Positions 17,582 through 26,611 of a stretch of DNA of 47,546 bases are shown in pieces. A program made the position numbers and the translations under genes. The stretch is from Pelomonas sp. Root1444 (GTDB lineage Bacteria; Pseudomonadota; Gammaproteobacteria; Burkholderiales; Burkholderiaceae_C): assembly GCF_001426885.1 (NCBI RefSeq), contig NZ_LMFP01000032.1, positions 23,525 to 71,070 on the forward strand, in the 5' to 3' direction. Every line of letters starts with the position of its first letter. Positions within the stretch are counted from its first letter, which is position 1. The notes under the pieces were generated by a model that was given only the letters and a program-made list of their open reading frames with translations, did not search any database and was not told the origin of the DNA.

Positions 17582-17896
17582 ATGCTTGAGCTCAACCACG
17601 ACTGGCTGATCGCCGCGTTCTCGGTGTCCAACAGCGTGCGGGCCCTCTTCTACCTGCCCCAGGTGATCGCGGTGGCGCGCAGCGTGGACGGCGCACGCGA
17701 CATCGCCTTGTCCACTTGGTGGATGTGGGCGGCCAACAATGCGCTTGGCGCGGTCTACGCCGGTGTCGTGATGCACCACCGGGTGCTGGCGATCTCGTTC
17801 CTGCTTTCCGCCGTGGCCTGCCTGGTGATCATCGCGCTGGCACTCCGGGCGCGGCGGCGGATGAACAGGCGCCGGAACGGTCTGGGCGTGGCATGA
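17582..17896 (+). CDS. Small PQ-loop-like membrane protein
   Basis: The protein has 104 residues and about three hydrophobic segments, followed by an Arg-rich C-terminus. 'NSVRALFYLPQVIAVARS' contains a Leu-Pro-Gln turn like that of PQ-loop/SemiSWEET transporters, and 'LSTWWMWAANNALGAVYAG' fits the following helix. The ATG at 17582 is preceded by GGAG at 17572-17575. Its stop overlaps the next start (ATGA at 17893-17896), which indicates translational coupling to the fused membrane protein. A transport role is inferred from the fold only. Confidence 0.75.
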   Translation: MLELNHDWLIAAFSVSNSVRALFYLPQVIAVARSVDGARDIALSTWWMWAANNALGAVYAGVVMHHRVLAISFLLSAVACLVIIALALRARRRMNRRRNGLGVA

Positions 17897-20142
17897 CGGC
17901 CGCCTCCACCCCCAGCACCTCGGTCCGGCAGCCCGAGCCGCAACAGGACAAGAACGCAGCGGCCGCAACGGCCGACCTGGGGCCGATCGATCTGAAACGC
18001 GCCTGGCTGCTCGGCATTCCGCTGGCGCTGACGGTGCTGCTGAGTGCCTTCCTGCTGTTCCAGGTGCAGCCGCTGATGAGCAAGCAGATCCTGCCCTGGT
18101 TCGGCGGCAGCCCGTCGGTGTGGACGACGGCCATGCTGTTCTTCCAGTGCCTGCTGTTTGCCGGTTATGCCTATGCCCACGTGCTGGCGCGTTACCTGGC
18201 GCTGCGGCAACAGGCGCTGCTGCATGTGACGCTGCTCCTGGTTGCGGCGGCGCTGGCGTGGTCCATCCTTCCCGACGCCACGCTCAAGCCGCACGGCGCG
18301 CAGGCACCGGTGGCCGGCATCCTCATGCTGCTGCTGGGCTGCGTGGGCCTGCCGTACTTCTGCCTGTCCATCACGGGACCGCTGATCCAGCATTGGTTCG
18401 GCAAGGCCTATCCGGGCCGCTCGCCGTACCGGCTCTATGCGCTGTCGAACGTGGGTTCCTTGCTGGCGCTGCTGAGCTTTCCGTTTGCGTTCGAGCCCGT
18501 GCTGACGTTGGAGGCGATGGCGGCGCTGTGGTCCCGGGGCTTCTGGCTGTTCGCCGGAATGTGCGCTGCGGTGGCCTGGGCGATGTGGGGCGTGCAGGCC
18601 ATGCCGTCGACCAAGCCGGCTGCTGAACCGGCGCAGTCCGGCACGTCTGGGCCCGGCCTCTGGCGGCGCCTGGTGTGGATCGGCTTGCCGGCCCTCGCCT
18701 CGCTCGCCTTCGTCGCCACGACGGACCGCGTCAGCCACGACATCGCACCGGAGACGCGGCTGTGGATCACCACGCTGAGCCTGTACCTGCTGACCTTCAT
18801 CATCTGCTTCGACCATGAGCGCTGGTACCGGCGCGGGCCGGTAGCCATCGCCTGCCTGCTGGCGGTGCTGCTGCTGGCCGCCAGCCGCGACCTGCCGGGC
18901 TGGCTGGGGCTGGACTGGGACATCGGCGTGACAGAGCTGCGGTGGAGCCATTTCGCCACCATGTTCCTGATCTGCCTGCTCTGCCATGGCGAGCTGGTGC
19001 GGGCGAAGCCGAGCGAGCACCGCCACCTCACCGACTTTTACCTGTGCCTGTCGCTTGGCGGCGCCTGTGGCGGGCTGTTCGTGGCGCTGGTGGCCACGCC
19101 GCTGTTCAACGAGTACCACGAGTGGCCGATGTGCCTGGCCGCTGCGCTGGGGCTGGCGTTGCGGGTGCTGCGGCCGGCAGGGGCGTCGCAGCGCAGCGGC
19201 TGGTTGCTGGCCGGCCTGGGCGTGGCGTTGGCCGGCGCGGTGGCGTGGCTGGTCACGCCGCAGTTGCAGGGTGCCGCCGCCTCGGATGAATACCGCGACA
19301 CCTATCTCTCTCGCCAACGCAATTTCTACGGCACGGTGTCGGTGAAGGAGCGCATCGATCTGCAGGACCCGGCGATGAGCTATCGGGTGTTCTACAGCGG
19401 CCAGATCACCCATGGCATCCAGCTGCTGCAACCCGCCAAGCGCGGGTTGGCGGTGTCCTACTACGGGCCCGAAAGCGGCGTCGGCTTGGCGCTGGACTAT
19501 GCCAAGGGCCGCCACGCCAGCCTGCGCGTCGGCATCATCGGCATGGGCATCGCGGCGCTGGCCAACTACGCCCGCGATACCGACAGCTACGACTTCTACG
19601 AGATCAACCCGCAAGTGGTGGACGTGGCCCGCACGCTGTTCGACAACCTGGCCCGCTGCCGGGCCGTCAGCCAGCGCGTCATCCTCGGCGACGCCCGCCT
19701 GCAGCTGGAGCAGGACGCCAACAGCCAGCAATACGACGTGCTGGTGCTGGACGCGTTCTCCGGCGGGTCGGTGCCCGTCCACCTGCTGACCCAGGAAGCC
19801 TTCGCGACCTACCGGCGCCACCTCAAACCCGACGGCATCATTGCCATCAACATCACCAACGGCTACCTGAACCTGCATCCGGTGGTGAAGCGCCAGGCGC
19901 AGGCGCTTGGGATGGGCTACCGCTTCCGCTTCTCGGCGTCCAGGCCGGCGCAGCTGATCCGCAAGGCGCACTACGCCCTGCTCACGCGGGACCAGGAGTT
20001 CCTGCGCCGGCATCCCAATGCCTACCGGCAGTTCTTCGACGACCACGGTCGGCTCCTGCGCACGGAAGACCCGGAGATCCCGGGCGTGCCGCTGTGGACC
20101 GACAGCTTCAGCAGCATCAACGCGATCGAGGTCCGGGACTGA
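17893..20142 (+). CDS. Fused membrane (MFS-like) / spermidine-synthase-like protein
   Basis: The product has 749 residues. After a polar lead of about 35 residues come many hydrophobic segments up to about residue 455. A soluble domain follows with the Rossmann pattern 'RVGIIGMGIAALANYA', then 'YEINPQVVDVA', 'VILGDARLQLEQ' and 'LVLDAFSGGSVPVHLLT'. This matches the aminopropyltransferase (SpeE-like) fold, and the whole protein matches the 'fused MFS/spermidine synthase' family. True polyamine synthesis is not established for the family. It overlaps the PQ-loop gene by four bases. A gap of 138 bases follows before the PEP-CTERM gene. Confidence 0.85.
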   Translation: MTAASTPSTSVRQPEPQQDKNAAAATADLGPIDLKRAWLLGIPLALTVLLSAFLLFQVQPLMSKQILPWFGGSPSVWTTAMLFFQCLLFAGYAYAHVLARYLALRQQALLHVTLLLVAAALAWSILPDATLKPHGAQAPVAGILMLLLGCVGLPYFCLSITGPLIQHWFGKAYPGRSPYRLYALSNVGSLLALLSFPFAFEPVLTLEAMAALWSRGFWLFAGMCAAVAWAMWGVQAMPSTKPAAEPAQSGTSGPGLWRRLVWIGLPALASLAFVATTDRVSHDIAPETRLWITTLSLYLLTFIICFDHERWYRRGPVAIACLLAVLLLAASRDLPGWLGLDWDIGVTELRWSHFATMFLICLLCHGELVRAKPSEHRHLTDFYLCLSLGGACGGLFVALVATPLFNEYHEWPMCLAAALGLALRVLRPAGASQRSGWLLAGLGVALAGAVAWLVTPQLQGAAASDEYRDTYLSRQRNFYGTVSVKERIDLQDPAMSYRVFYSGQITHGIQLLQPAKRGLAVSYYGPESGVGLALDYAKGRHASLRVGIIGMGIAALANYARDTDSYDFYEINPQVVDVARTLFDNLARCRAVSQRVILGDARLQLEQDANSQQYDVLVLDAFSGGSVPVHLLTQEAFATYRRHLKPDGIIAINITNGYLNLHPVVKRQAQALGMGYRFRFSASRPAQLIRKAHYALLTRDQEFLRRHPNAYRQFFDDHGRLLRTEDPEIPGVPLWTDSFSSINAIEVRD

Positions 20143-20280
20143 GCGTGGCCGGTTCAGGTTAGGGGACTGGGCGAATGGGCATCGCCGCGATGTCCAACCG
20201 GCGGCCCGAAGTCCGTAACGCTGTTCAGCAACTGGCTGAAACGATGCCTTGCGAAGTCCAGTCACTCTGAAAGGAAATCC

Positions 20281-21243
20281 ATGTCGCCTCGTTCACACAC
20301 ACGGTCCACGCCGTCCACGCTGGTAGCCCTGGCCTTGTGCTGCGGCGCCAGCGCCGCCCACGCGGTGGTTGTGGTGGAGGCCATCGGCAGTGGCTACGTG
20401 TCTGGCGACAACGCCAGCACGCGGCTGGCGATGGAAGTGACCCAGCTGGCGTCGGCCGGCGGCCGGTCGGCCAGCGGCGCCCGCGAACTGCGCATCACCA
20501 GCGCCGCTGACGTGTTCGCCGGTGCCACCATCTCCGGCTCGTCCTTTGCCGCGCCCGGCGTGCTGAAAGCCAAGATCGACGGCTTGGCCTTCGTGACGCC
20601 CGTCGCGCCCAACGTTCCCACCATCTCGAACGGCACGCCTGTTGCGGCGGGCGGCTTCTCCGGCAGGTTCGAGGACGCGGTCTTGCTCAGCAGCGCCACG
20701 CTGGCGGCAGGCACGCCCGTGCAATTCGTCTACACGGTGGACTTGCACGCGACGTCGAACGGCGCCGGACACGCCGGACCGCAGTTCAGCGGCTATGACT
20801 CGGGTAGCTTCTACTTCCACTACTTCCTGCGCAGCAGCAGCGGCGGCGCTGCCATCGACACGATGTACCACTATCCGAATGGCCTGTACCAGAAGGTGCC
20901 GGGTTCATCCTTCCGCTTCCCCATCACCGTCAGCGGCGTGATCGGTGAAGTGGTGGCGTTCGGCGCAGAGATCAGCCTGGGTGCCGACGACCGCGCCGGC
21001 TGGTACGGTGACGGCGCCGGCAACCTCAGCTGGTACGGCGACGTGCAGGAGACGCACCTCGATGCGTCCAACACGGCCCGCTTCTACCTCGATGCGTTCA
21101 CGCCCGGCCTGGACCTGCTCGCAGAAAGCGGACACAACTACGCCACCAGTGCGGTGCCCGAGCCGGGCAGCTGGATCCTGCTTGCCCTTGGGCTGGGCAC
21201 CTTGGGCGGCATCATGCGGAGGCAGGCACGGCCCGCACCGTAG
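20281..21243 (+). CDS. PEP-CTERM sorting domain protein
   Basis: The protein has 320 residues. It begins with a signal peptide of about 28 residues ending 'GASAAHA'. It ends with '[19 protein letters not shown]' and an Arg-containing tail (MRRQARP), the three-part PEP-CTERM signal recognised by exosortase/EpsH. The body (about 29-290) is rich in Gly, Ser, Ala and Thr, without cysteines in the mature part, and looks like a beta-rich extracellular domain of unknown function. AAAGGA at 20269-20274 gives a good ribosome site for the ATG. No exosortase gene is in the window, so that enzyme must be encoded elsewhere. Confidence 0.88.
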   Translation: MSPRSHTRSTPSTLVALALCCGASAAHAVVVVEAIGSGYVSGDNASTRLAMEVTQLASAGGRSASGARELRITSAADVFAGATISGSSFAAPGVLKAKIDGLAFVTPVAPNVPTISNGTPVAAGGFSGRFEDAVLLSSATLAAGTPVQFVYTVDLHATSNGAGHAGPQFSGYDSGSFYFHYFLRSSSGGAAIDTMYHYPNGLYQKVPGSSFRFPITVSGVIGEVVAFGAEISLGADDRAGWYGDGAGNLSWYGDVQETHLDASNTARFYLDAFTPGLDLLAESGHNYATSAVPEPGSWILLALGLGTLGGIMRRQARPAP

Positions 21244-21289
21244 ACCCGATCAATGGGTGGACATGGATCATTGCCCCGAGGAACGTGAG

Positions 21290-22000
21290 ATGAACATCGC
21301 ACGCAGTCGCTTCTATTCCGCCTTCGCTTTGGCCGTCACGCTCTTGACCTTGATTGGGTTCTTCAGAACGTTCTACGCCCGGCCCCTGTTCAACCTGCCG
21401 CCATTGCCGTCGACATTGGCACTGCACAGCGTCGTCTTTACAGCCTGGGTGCTGCTGTTCTTCGTGCAGACACGCCTCATTGCAGCGCGCCGCGTCTAGG
21501 CTCACATGGCCCTGGGTTTGGCCGGTGCGGTACTGGTCCTGCTTGTCGTGGTCGTGGGCCTCGTTCCAGCGATCGACGTGGCACTGAGTGGCCGCCGAAG
21601 CCCGATGGGACTGACGTCCGAACAGTTCTTCATCGTGCCCATCTTCAGCATCGGCACATTCGCGGTCTACTTTGCACTCGGCATGGCGCTGAGGCGCAAT
21701 GCTGCGTATCACAAGCGGCTGATGATGCTCGCAATGATCGCCGTGCTCGGCCCGGCGATCTTCCGGGTGCTGAAGTTGTTCAACGGCGCCGGCTATTTCC
21801 TCGCCGTCGAGACGGCGATCGCCGCAGCCTTGGTTCTGTGGTGTCTCGCTCATGATTGGCGCAAGCATCACTTCGTGCATCCGGCATACGCAGTGGGAGG
21901 CGGCTTGCTTGTCCTTTCCTGGCCACTGCGTATGGCAATCGCGCCCACCGAGGTGTGGACGACCATGGCGCGATGGCTGCTGCATGCGCCGGGCCTGTAG
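21290..22000 (+). pseudogene. Membrane protein gene interrupted by an in-frame amber codon
   Basis: Two reading frames in the same phase, 21290-21499 (69 residues) and 21506-22000 (164 residues), together look like one 236-residue multi-helix membrane protein. The first ends 'LLFFVQTRLIAARRV', then comes TAG at 21497-21499. The reading continues as Ala-His-Met-Ala-Leu-Gly-Leu-Ala-Gly, just where intact relatives have an Arg-Val-x-x-His-x-x-Leu-Gly link. There is no frameshift: one codon separates the parts. The likeliest origin is a CAG (Gln) to TAG change, an inference. The second half lacks a clear ribosome site. A GAGG at 21278-21281 precedes the first ATG. The product would have about six or seven hydrophobic segments; its function is unknown. 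Confidence 0.72.
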
Positions 22001-22077
22001 CGCCGGGAACAGATCGCCACCTCATCACCCGCCAGGGCCGTTGCCGGGCCGCGGGTCCAGGCCCTGGACGGAGGGCA

Positions 22078-24990
22078 TCAGCCCGACCGGCCTCGCGAAC
22101 AATCGGCGCTCGCACGCTGCGCCGCGAGGACATGGGCGCTGCCTTCCCCGAAGGTGGCCAGCCTGAGCGCCACTGCATCATCAAAGGCCCGGCAGGCACC
22201 ATCGGCCTGTTCCTCCTTCAACATCACGTGCCCTAGCGCCTCCAGCGCGTCCGCTTCGATCCAGCGGTAGTACTCGCGCAGTGGTGAGGCGCGGACACGG
22301 CCGAGCAGCGCTTCAGCGGTCTCGCGCGCCTGCACGTGGAGACCTTGCTGAAGCAGCGCGCGAGCGCGCAGGGTCTGTGCCTGGAGAAGGTCGAGCGGCA
22401 GCGGATTGTGTTCGGCACCGCGCCTCGGCGCGACGCGGGCCAGCGCCTGCAACGCGACGTCGGGTTGTTGACGGCGCAGTGCGATGCGCGCAGTGACAAG
22501 CGCCACGGGGTTGCTGACGGTGCGTTGCTGCGCTGGCGACAACCGGGCAAGCAACGACGTGGCTTCCGCTAGCGTCCGCTCGGCGTCGTGCAGGCGGCCC
22601 TGGCCCAGCCGCTGCTCGGCCCGCAGACGCAGGGCCGCGACCAGCAGCGGGCTCTTGCCGTCGGCCTCTTTGCGGTAGTAGTCGATCACCGATTCCAGAC
22701 GTGATTCGGCGTCGTCCCAGCGGCCTTCGACCAGCAGCGCCTGTGCAAAAGAAGACCTGACCACCATCGCTGGATATGGCGGGTAGGTGTGCTGGGCGAC
22801 CATGGCCTCCGCGCTGCGCAGCAGTTGCCAAGCTTCGTCGCGACGCGACGTACGAAGCAGGAACAAGCCGAACGCTGATTTGCTGTGCAGCGTATCGACA
22901 TGCGCCGCGCCGTTGCGTTGCAAGGTCAGCGCCAGCGCTCGTCGGTGGGTGGCCTCGGCGGCAGCTACTTTCTGCAGCAGGTTCTGGGCGTTGGCCAGCG
23001 TCAGCATGGCGGTCATCTGGGCGCCGACGCTGGCTTGCTTGTCGCCTTCCAAGAGGGCCAGCGTCTCGACCAGTGCGGCTTCGGCGCCAGTCAGGTCGTC
23101 GACGCGCCACAAGGCAATGCCGAGGCGGTTGAGCGCATTCGGAAACTCCGCCGACTTGGGATGGTGCTGCCGGTAGATGGCCACGGACTGCCGCGCGTAG
23201 TCGATCGCTTGCTGGCCGCTGTGCGCATAAGCCGTTGCCATCGCCCTCAGCAACTCGGCGCGTTGCTCTGACTGCGTATCGCCCAGCCCATCCAGGATGG
23301 CTTTGGCCTCGTCCAGCATGCGGCGCTGCTCTTCACCACGGCCCAGTCCGTCGAGTTGCTGGCCATAGCTGGCAAGGGCCTGCGCGACACGCCGATCGCG
23401 CGTGCCGAAAGCCTGCTTGAGCGCCGCGACGCGGCGCCCATACAGGTCGGCGGCCTCCACATCCAGCCCCAATGCGTAGTACATGTCGCCGAGCAGCAGC
23501 AGCACCTCGGCGCGGCCCTCGGGGTCGCTCTGCAGATTGGCATCTATGCGCTTGACGCCGATGTCCAACAGCTCACGGGCCGTCGTCTGCCTCGCCTTGA
23601 GGGGATCGGCCTGCGCATCGGTATTGGTTCGGAAGATGTCGGCCATGAATGCCTGGATGGCTTGCGCCCGTCGAGCCTGCCTCTGGGCGACGCTGGCCTG
23701 CCACAGCGACACGGTGCTGCCGATGACCAGAGAAAGCGTGACCAGCCCGGCAGTGCCGACGGCCAGCCGGTTGCGCAACGCGAACTTGCGCAACCTGTAA
23801 AGGCGACTTCTTGGCCGCGCCAGCACCGGCTGACCGTCACGATGGCGGCGCAGGTCTTCCGCCAGCTCGGCCACCGTGCCGTAGCGTTGCTCGGGAAGCT
23901 TGTGCAGCGCCTTCAGCACGATGGTGTCGAGTTCACCGCGCAGCGAACGCTGGAGCGCGCGCAGCGTGCAGCTCCGCGCCGCGGCGGTTTCTTCCGTGAC
24001 GCGGTTGCTGGGGGGCGCCGGATCGACTTCGATGATGGCCTGCTCCAGCTGCGCAGGGCTGCTGTGGCTCAGCCGGTAGGGACGCTGGCCGCACAGCAGT
24101 TCGTAGAGCACGACGCCCAGCGAGTAGACGTCGCTGGCGGTGCCCAGCGCTTCGCCGCGAACCTGCTCGGGGCTGGCGTAGTCGGGCGTGAACAAGCGCC
24201 CGACCTGCTGTGTCAGCTCACCGCTCACGCCCGGGTCGTCGGCGTCGGCCAGCAACTTGGCGACGCCGAAGTCGAGCAGCTTCACGTCCCCGCCGGGATT
24301 CACGAGGATGTTGGCCGGTTTCAGATCACGATGGATCACCAGACGGGTGTGCGCATACTGAACCGCTTCGAGCACTTGCATGAACAGCGCGAGCCGCTGT
24401 GCGCCACCCAGTCTGTGTTCGTCGCAGTAGGCGGTCAGGTGGGTGCCTTCGACGTACTCGAGCACCAGATAGGGCCGGCCCGCGCCGGGGCCGTCCACAG
24501 CGCAGACGCCGGCGTCGTACAGCCGCGCGATGTGGGTGTGCTCGAGACGGGCCAGGATGTCGCCTTCGCGCGCGAACCGCTCGGCCAGCCCGGGCCGCCA
24601 GACAAAGCGCTGCGGCAGCTTGAGCGCCACCTGGCGCGCCAGCTGGCCGTCACTGCGTTCGGCCAACCAGACCACCGCCATGCCGCCGCTGCCCAAGGCG
24701 CGCAAGAGCCGATAGGGCCCGATGGCATCGCCCACCTGCAGCTGTTCGGCGGATTCGTCCCGGGCAGCCGATCCGTAGGCCTGCACCACCAGCGCGGGTC
24801 CGCGGTTCAGGAAGTCACCGGTCTCGTGTTTCGCATGCGCCGCCAGCAGCTGCTGTATCACAGGCTGTAGCGAAGGCTGCTCGCGCCGCAAATCCTCCAG
24901 CCAAGCCGCGCGTTCACCGGGCGGAAGATCGAGCGCCTGGTCGAGCAAACTCGAAAGCTGGGGCCAGAGCGTTGCGGATACAGGGATCAC
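22078..24990 (-). CDS. Ser/Thr protein kinase with transmembrane segment and repeat-rich C-terminus
   Basis: The product has 970 residues. The kinase domain runs from about 93 to 390: Gly loop GSGGMAVVW 100-108, Lys124 (VALK), the catalytic HRDLKPAN with Asp222 and Asn227, DFG 240-242 and the 'YASPEQ' activation-segment end. A single hydrophobic segment lies at about 408-430. The remainder, about 540 residues, is Ala/Leu-rich helical repeats of the tetratricopeptide type and should be periplasmic. All kinase residues are intact. This arrangement is common for kinases paired with the ECF group found at 15873. The gene is convergent with the broken membrane gene and reads toward the accessory cluster. 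Confidence 0.92.
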   Translation of the reverse strand: MIPVSATLWPQLSSLLDQALDLPPGERAAWLEDLRREQPSLQPVIQQLLAAHAKHETGDFLNRGPALVVQAYGSAARDESAEQLQVGDAIGPYRLLRALGSGGMAVVWLAERSDGQLARQVALKLPQRFVWRPGLAERFAREGDILARLEHTHIARLYDAGVCAVDGPGAGRPYLVLEYVEGTHLTAYCDEHRLGGAQRLALFMQVLEAVQYAHTRLVIHRDLKPANILVNPGGDVKLLDFGVAKLLADADDPGVSGELTQQVGRLFTPDYASPEQVRGEALGTASDVYSLGVVLYELLCGQRPYRLSHSSPAQLEQAIIEVDPAPPSNRVTEETAAARSCTLRALQRSLRGELDTIVLKALHKLPEQRYGTVAELAEDLRRHRDGQPVLARPRSRLYRLRKFALRNRLAVGTAGLVTLSLVIGSTVSLWQASVAQRQARRAQAIQAFMADIFRTNTDAQADPLKARQTTARELLDIGVKRIDANLQSDPEGRAEVLLLLGDMYYALGLDVEAADLYGRRVAALKQAFGTRDRRVAQALASYGQQLDGLGRGEEQRRMLDEAKAILDGLGDTQSEQRAELLRAMATAYAHSGQQAIDYARQSVAIYRQHHPKSAEFPNALNRLGIALWRVDDLTGAEAALVETLALLEGDKQASVGAQMTAMLTLANAQNLLQKVAAAEATHRRALALTLQRNGAAHVDTLHSKSAFGLFLLRTSRRDEAWQLLRSAEAMVAQHTYPPYPAMVVRSSFAQALLVEGRWDDAESRLESVIDYYRKEADGKSPLLVAALRLRAEQRLGQGRLHDAERTLAEATSLLARLSPAQQRTVSNPVALVTARIALRRQQPDVALQALARVAPRRGAEHNPLPLDLLQAQTLRARALLQQGLHVQARETAEALLGRVRASPLREYYRWIEADALEALGHVMLKEEQADGACRAFDDAVALRLATFGEGSAHVLAAQRASADCSRGRSG

Positions 24991-25250
24991 GACGGGCTGC
25001 CTTGAAAAGCTTTCCTAACCACAAGGCTCTCCAAGCCGCCAAACGTCCAGCCGGTGCGTGAATCGCACTGCCGGGTGGCGCAGGAGCTAACGGTTCAAGT
25101 GTAGGAGGCTGCGCCGAGCGGGACATGGTCGCTGGCGTTGCTGGCCATCGAGCTTCGATTGGAATGGCACGGACGTCGCAGGCCGCCTCCGGATCAGCGG
25201 TCAATGAGCCGGCTAGCACTCACGAGCCAGCGATCTCGAATCGAGGCTGC
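24991..25250. other. Intergenic region upstream of the kinase gene
   Basis: These 260 bases lie between the kinase start and the tRNA terminator. They should carry the kinase promoter on the minus strand, but no convincing -35/-10 pair was found. A 7-base inverted repeat (GGCGCAG at 25077-25083 and CTGCGCC at 25109-25115) might be an operator. No small gene is supported. Confidence 0.4.
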
Positions 25251-25284
25251 AAGAAACGACAAAGCCCGCACTGGGCGGGCTTTG
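25251..25284 (-). terminator. Intrinsic terminator of the initiator tRNA gene
   Basis: A 10-base-pair stem (25260-25269 with 25275-25284) with a 5-base loop is followed, in the minus direction, by TCGTTTCTT. It lies 29 bases after the tRNA end. A second small hairpin (25287-25304, 7-bp stem) sits between the tRNA and the terminator and may help 3' processing. Confidence 0.8.
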
Positions 25285-25313
25285 CTAAGTCCTTCACAGG
25301 ACTTCTTATTTCT

Positions 25314-25390
<77 letters not shown>

Positions 25391-25402
25391 ACTGAAGCTG
25401 GC

Positions 25403-25432
25403 AGTGTAGCACGGCTTTTGCATTGCTGCCAA
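25403..25432 (-). promoter_or_regulatory. Sigma70-like promoter of the initiator tRNA
   Basis: On the minus strand, TTGGCA (25427-25432) and TACACT (25403-25408) are separated by 18 bases. The -10 box ends 12 bases before the mature tRNA 5' end. The match is visual; the start site is not mapped. Confidence 0.65.
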
Positions 25433-25582
25433 GCAGATGCCGTTTCCATTGAATGAACCACCATCCGTGTAGGCGCAATGCGGTCGAAATAGTCGGCCCA
25501 GGCGCAGCCGACTTGCAGGCGCGTGTCGCAATGCATCAGCGAAGCGGCGCACCACGGCACATCCATCGGCACACTGCAGGTC

Positions 25583-26611
25583 ATGCCCGATCTGGTCACG
25601 CGCCGCCCGCAGGGACTCTATTGCGAGCCCGGTGATTTCTACATCGACCCCTGGCTGCCGGTCGATCGCGCCGTCATCACGCATGCGCATGCCGACCACT
25701 GCCGGCCGGGGCATGGCGCCTACCTCGCACAGCGCGACGCCCTCGGCCTGATGCGCGCACGCCTGGGCGACGAGGCGGCGCTGGAGGGGTTGGCCTATGG
25801 AGAGGCGAAGCGCGTGGGTGATGTGACGCTGAGCCTGCATCCCGCCGGCCATGTGCTGGGCTCGGCGCAGGTGCGCATCGAGCATCGCGGCGAGGTGTGG
25901 GTCGTTGCCGGCGACTACTTCGTCAGCGGCGCCGGCGACTGCAACACGACCTGCGCGCCGTTCGAGCCCGTGCGCTGCGATGTCTTCGTCACCGAGAGCA
26001 CCTTCGGCCTGCCCATCTACCGCTGGGCGCCGCAGGCCGAGGTGCTGGGCGAGATGCGCGCATGGTGGGCCGATTGCGCGGCGCAGGGCAAGCATGCGCT
26101 GCTGATGGGCTACAGCCTCGGCAAGGCGCAGCGGTTGATCGCGGGCCTGGCGGCCGGCGACGCGCCGGGGCCGGTGCTGGTGCATGCCGCCGTCGCGCGC
26201 CTGAATGCGGCCTACCGGGACGCCGGCATCGCGTTGCCGGATGTGGAGACCGTGACGCCGGAGACCCGCTTCAAGAGCCTGCGCGGCGCCCTGGTCATCG
26301 CGCCACCGGCGGTGCAGGACAGCCGCTGGGCCAAGGCGCTGGGCCCGCACAGCGATGCCTTCGCCAGCGGCTGGATGCGCTTGCGCGGCGCGCGCCGGCG
26401 CCGCAGCGTGGACCGGGGCTTCGTCTTCAGCGACCACGCCGACTGGCCAGGACTGCTCGCCGCCATCGCCGCGACCGAAGCGCGGCGCGTGATCGTCACG
26501 CACGGCGACGAGGGCGCGCTGGTGCGCTATCTCAACGAGCTGGGCTTGCAGGCCGAGGCCTTCGCGACCGAGTACGGTGACGAGGCCCACGGCGTGGAGG
26601 CCGAGGCATGA
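25583..26611 (+). CDS. Ligase-associated DNA exonuclease (metallo-beta-lactamase fold)
   Basis: The protein has 342 residues. The metal-binding motif HAHADH is at 34-39 (His34, His36, Asp38, His39), with a later 'HPAGHVLGSAQV' and 'FSDHADWPGL', as in the beta-CASP/MBL nucleases. It matches the exonuclease of the known ligase-associated cassette, described in Pseudomonas as a Mn-dependent nuclease. The ATG at 25583 gives the standard start 'MPDLVTRRPQGLYCE'; an upstream GTG at 25523 would add 20 unconserved residues. Its stop overlaps the ligase start by four bases (ATGA at 26608-26611). It probably trims DNA ends for the ligase next to it. Confidence 0.93.
   Translation: MPDLVTRRPQGLYCEPGDFYIDPWLPVDRAVITHAHADHCRPGHGAYLAQRDALGLMRARLGDEAALEGLAYGEAKRVGDVTLSLHPAGHVLGSAQVRIEHRGEVWVVAGDYFVSGAGDCNTTCAPFEPVRCDVFVTESTFGLPIYRWAPQAEVLGEMRAWWADCAAQGKHALLMGYSLGKAQRLIAGLAAGDAPGPVLVHAAVARLNAAYRDAGIALPDVETVTPETRFKSLRGALVIAPPAVQDSRWAKALGPHSDAFASGWMRLRGARRRRSVDRGFVFSDHADWPGLLAAIAATEARRVIVTHGDEGALVRYLNELGLQAEAFATEYGDEAHGVEAEA

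Noticed and set aside
17755..20265. Long open frame on the minus strand opposite the fused membrane/SpeE-like gene
   Set aside because: It is a GC-driven shadow with no recognisable domains, and the plus-strand frame carries clear conserved motifs.
21506..22000. A separate small membrane protein gene
   Set aside because: It has no clear ribosome site, and it continues in frame the protein interrupted by the amber codon one codon earlier.
22032..22067. Inverted repeat between the broken membrane gene and the kinase gene as a shared terminator
   Set aside because: The 8-bp arms are 20 bases apart and no T-run is present on either strand.
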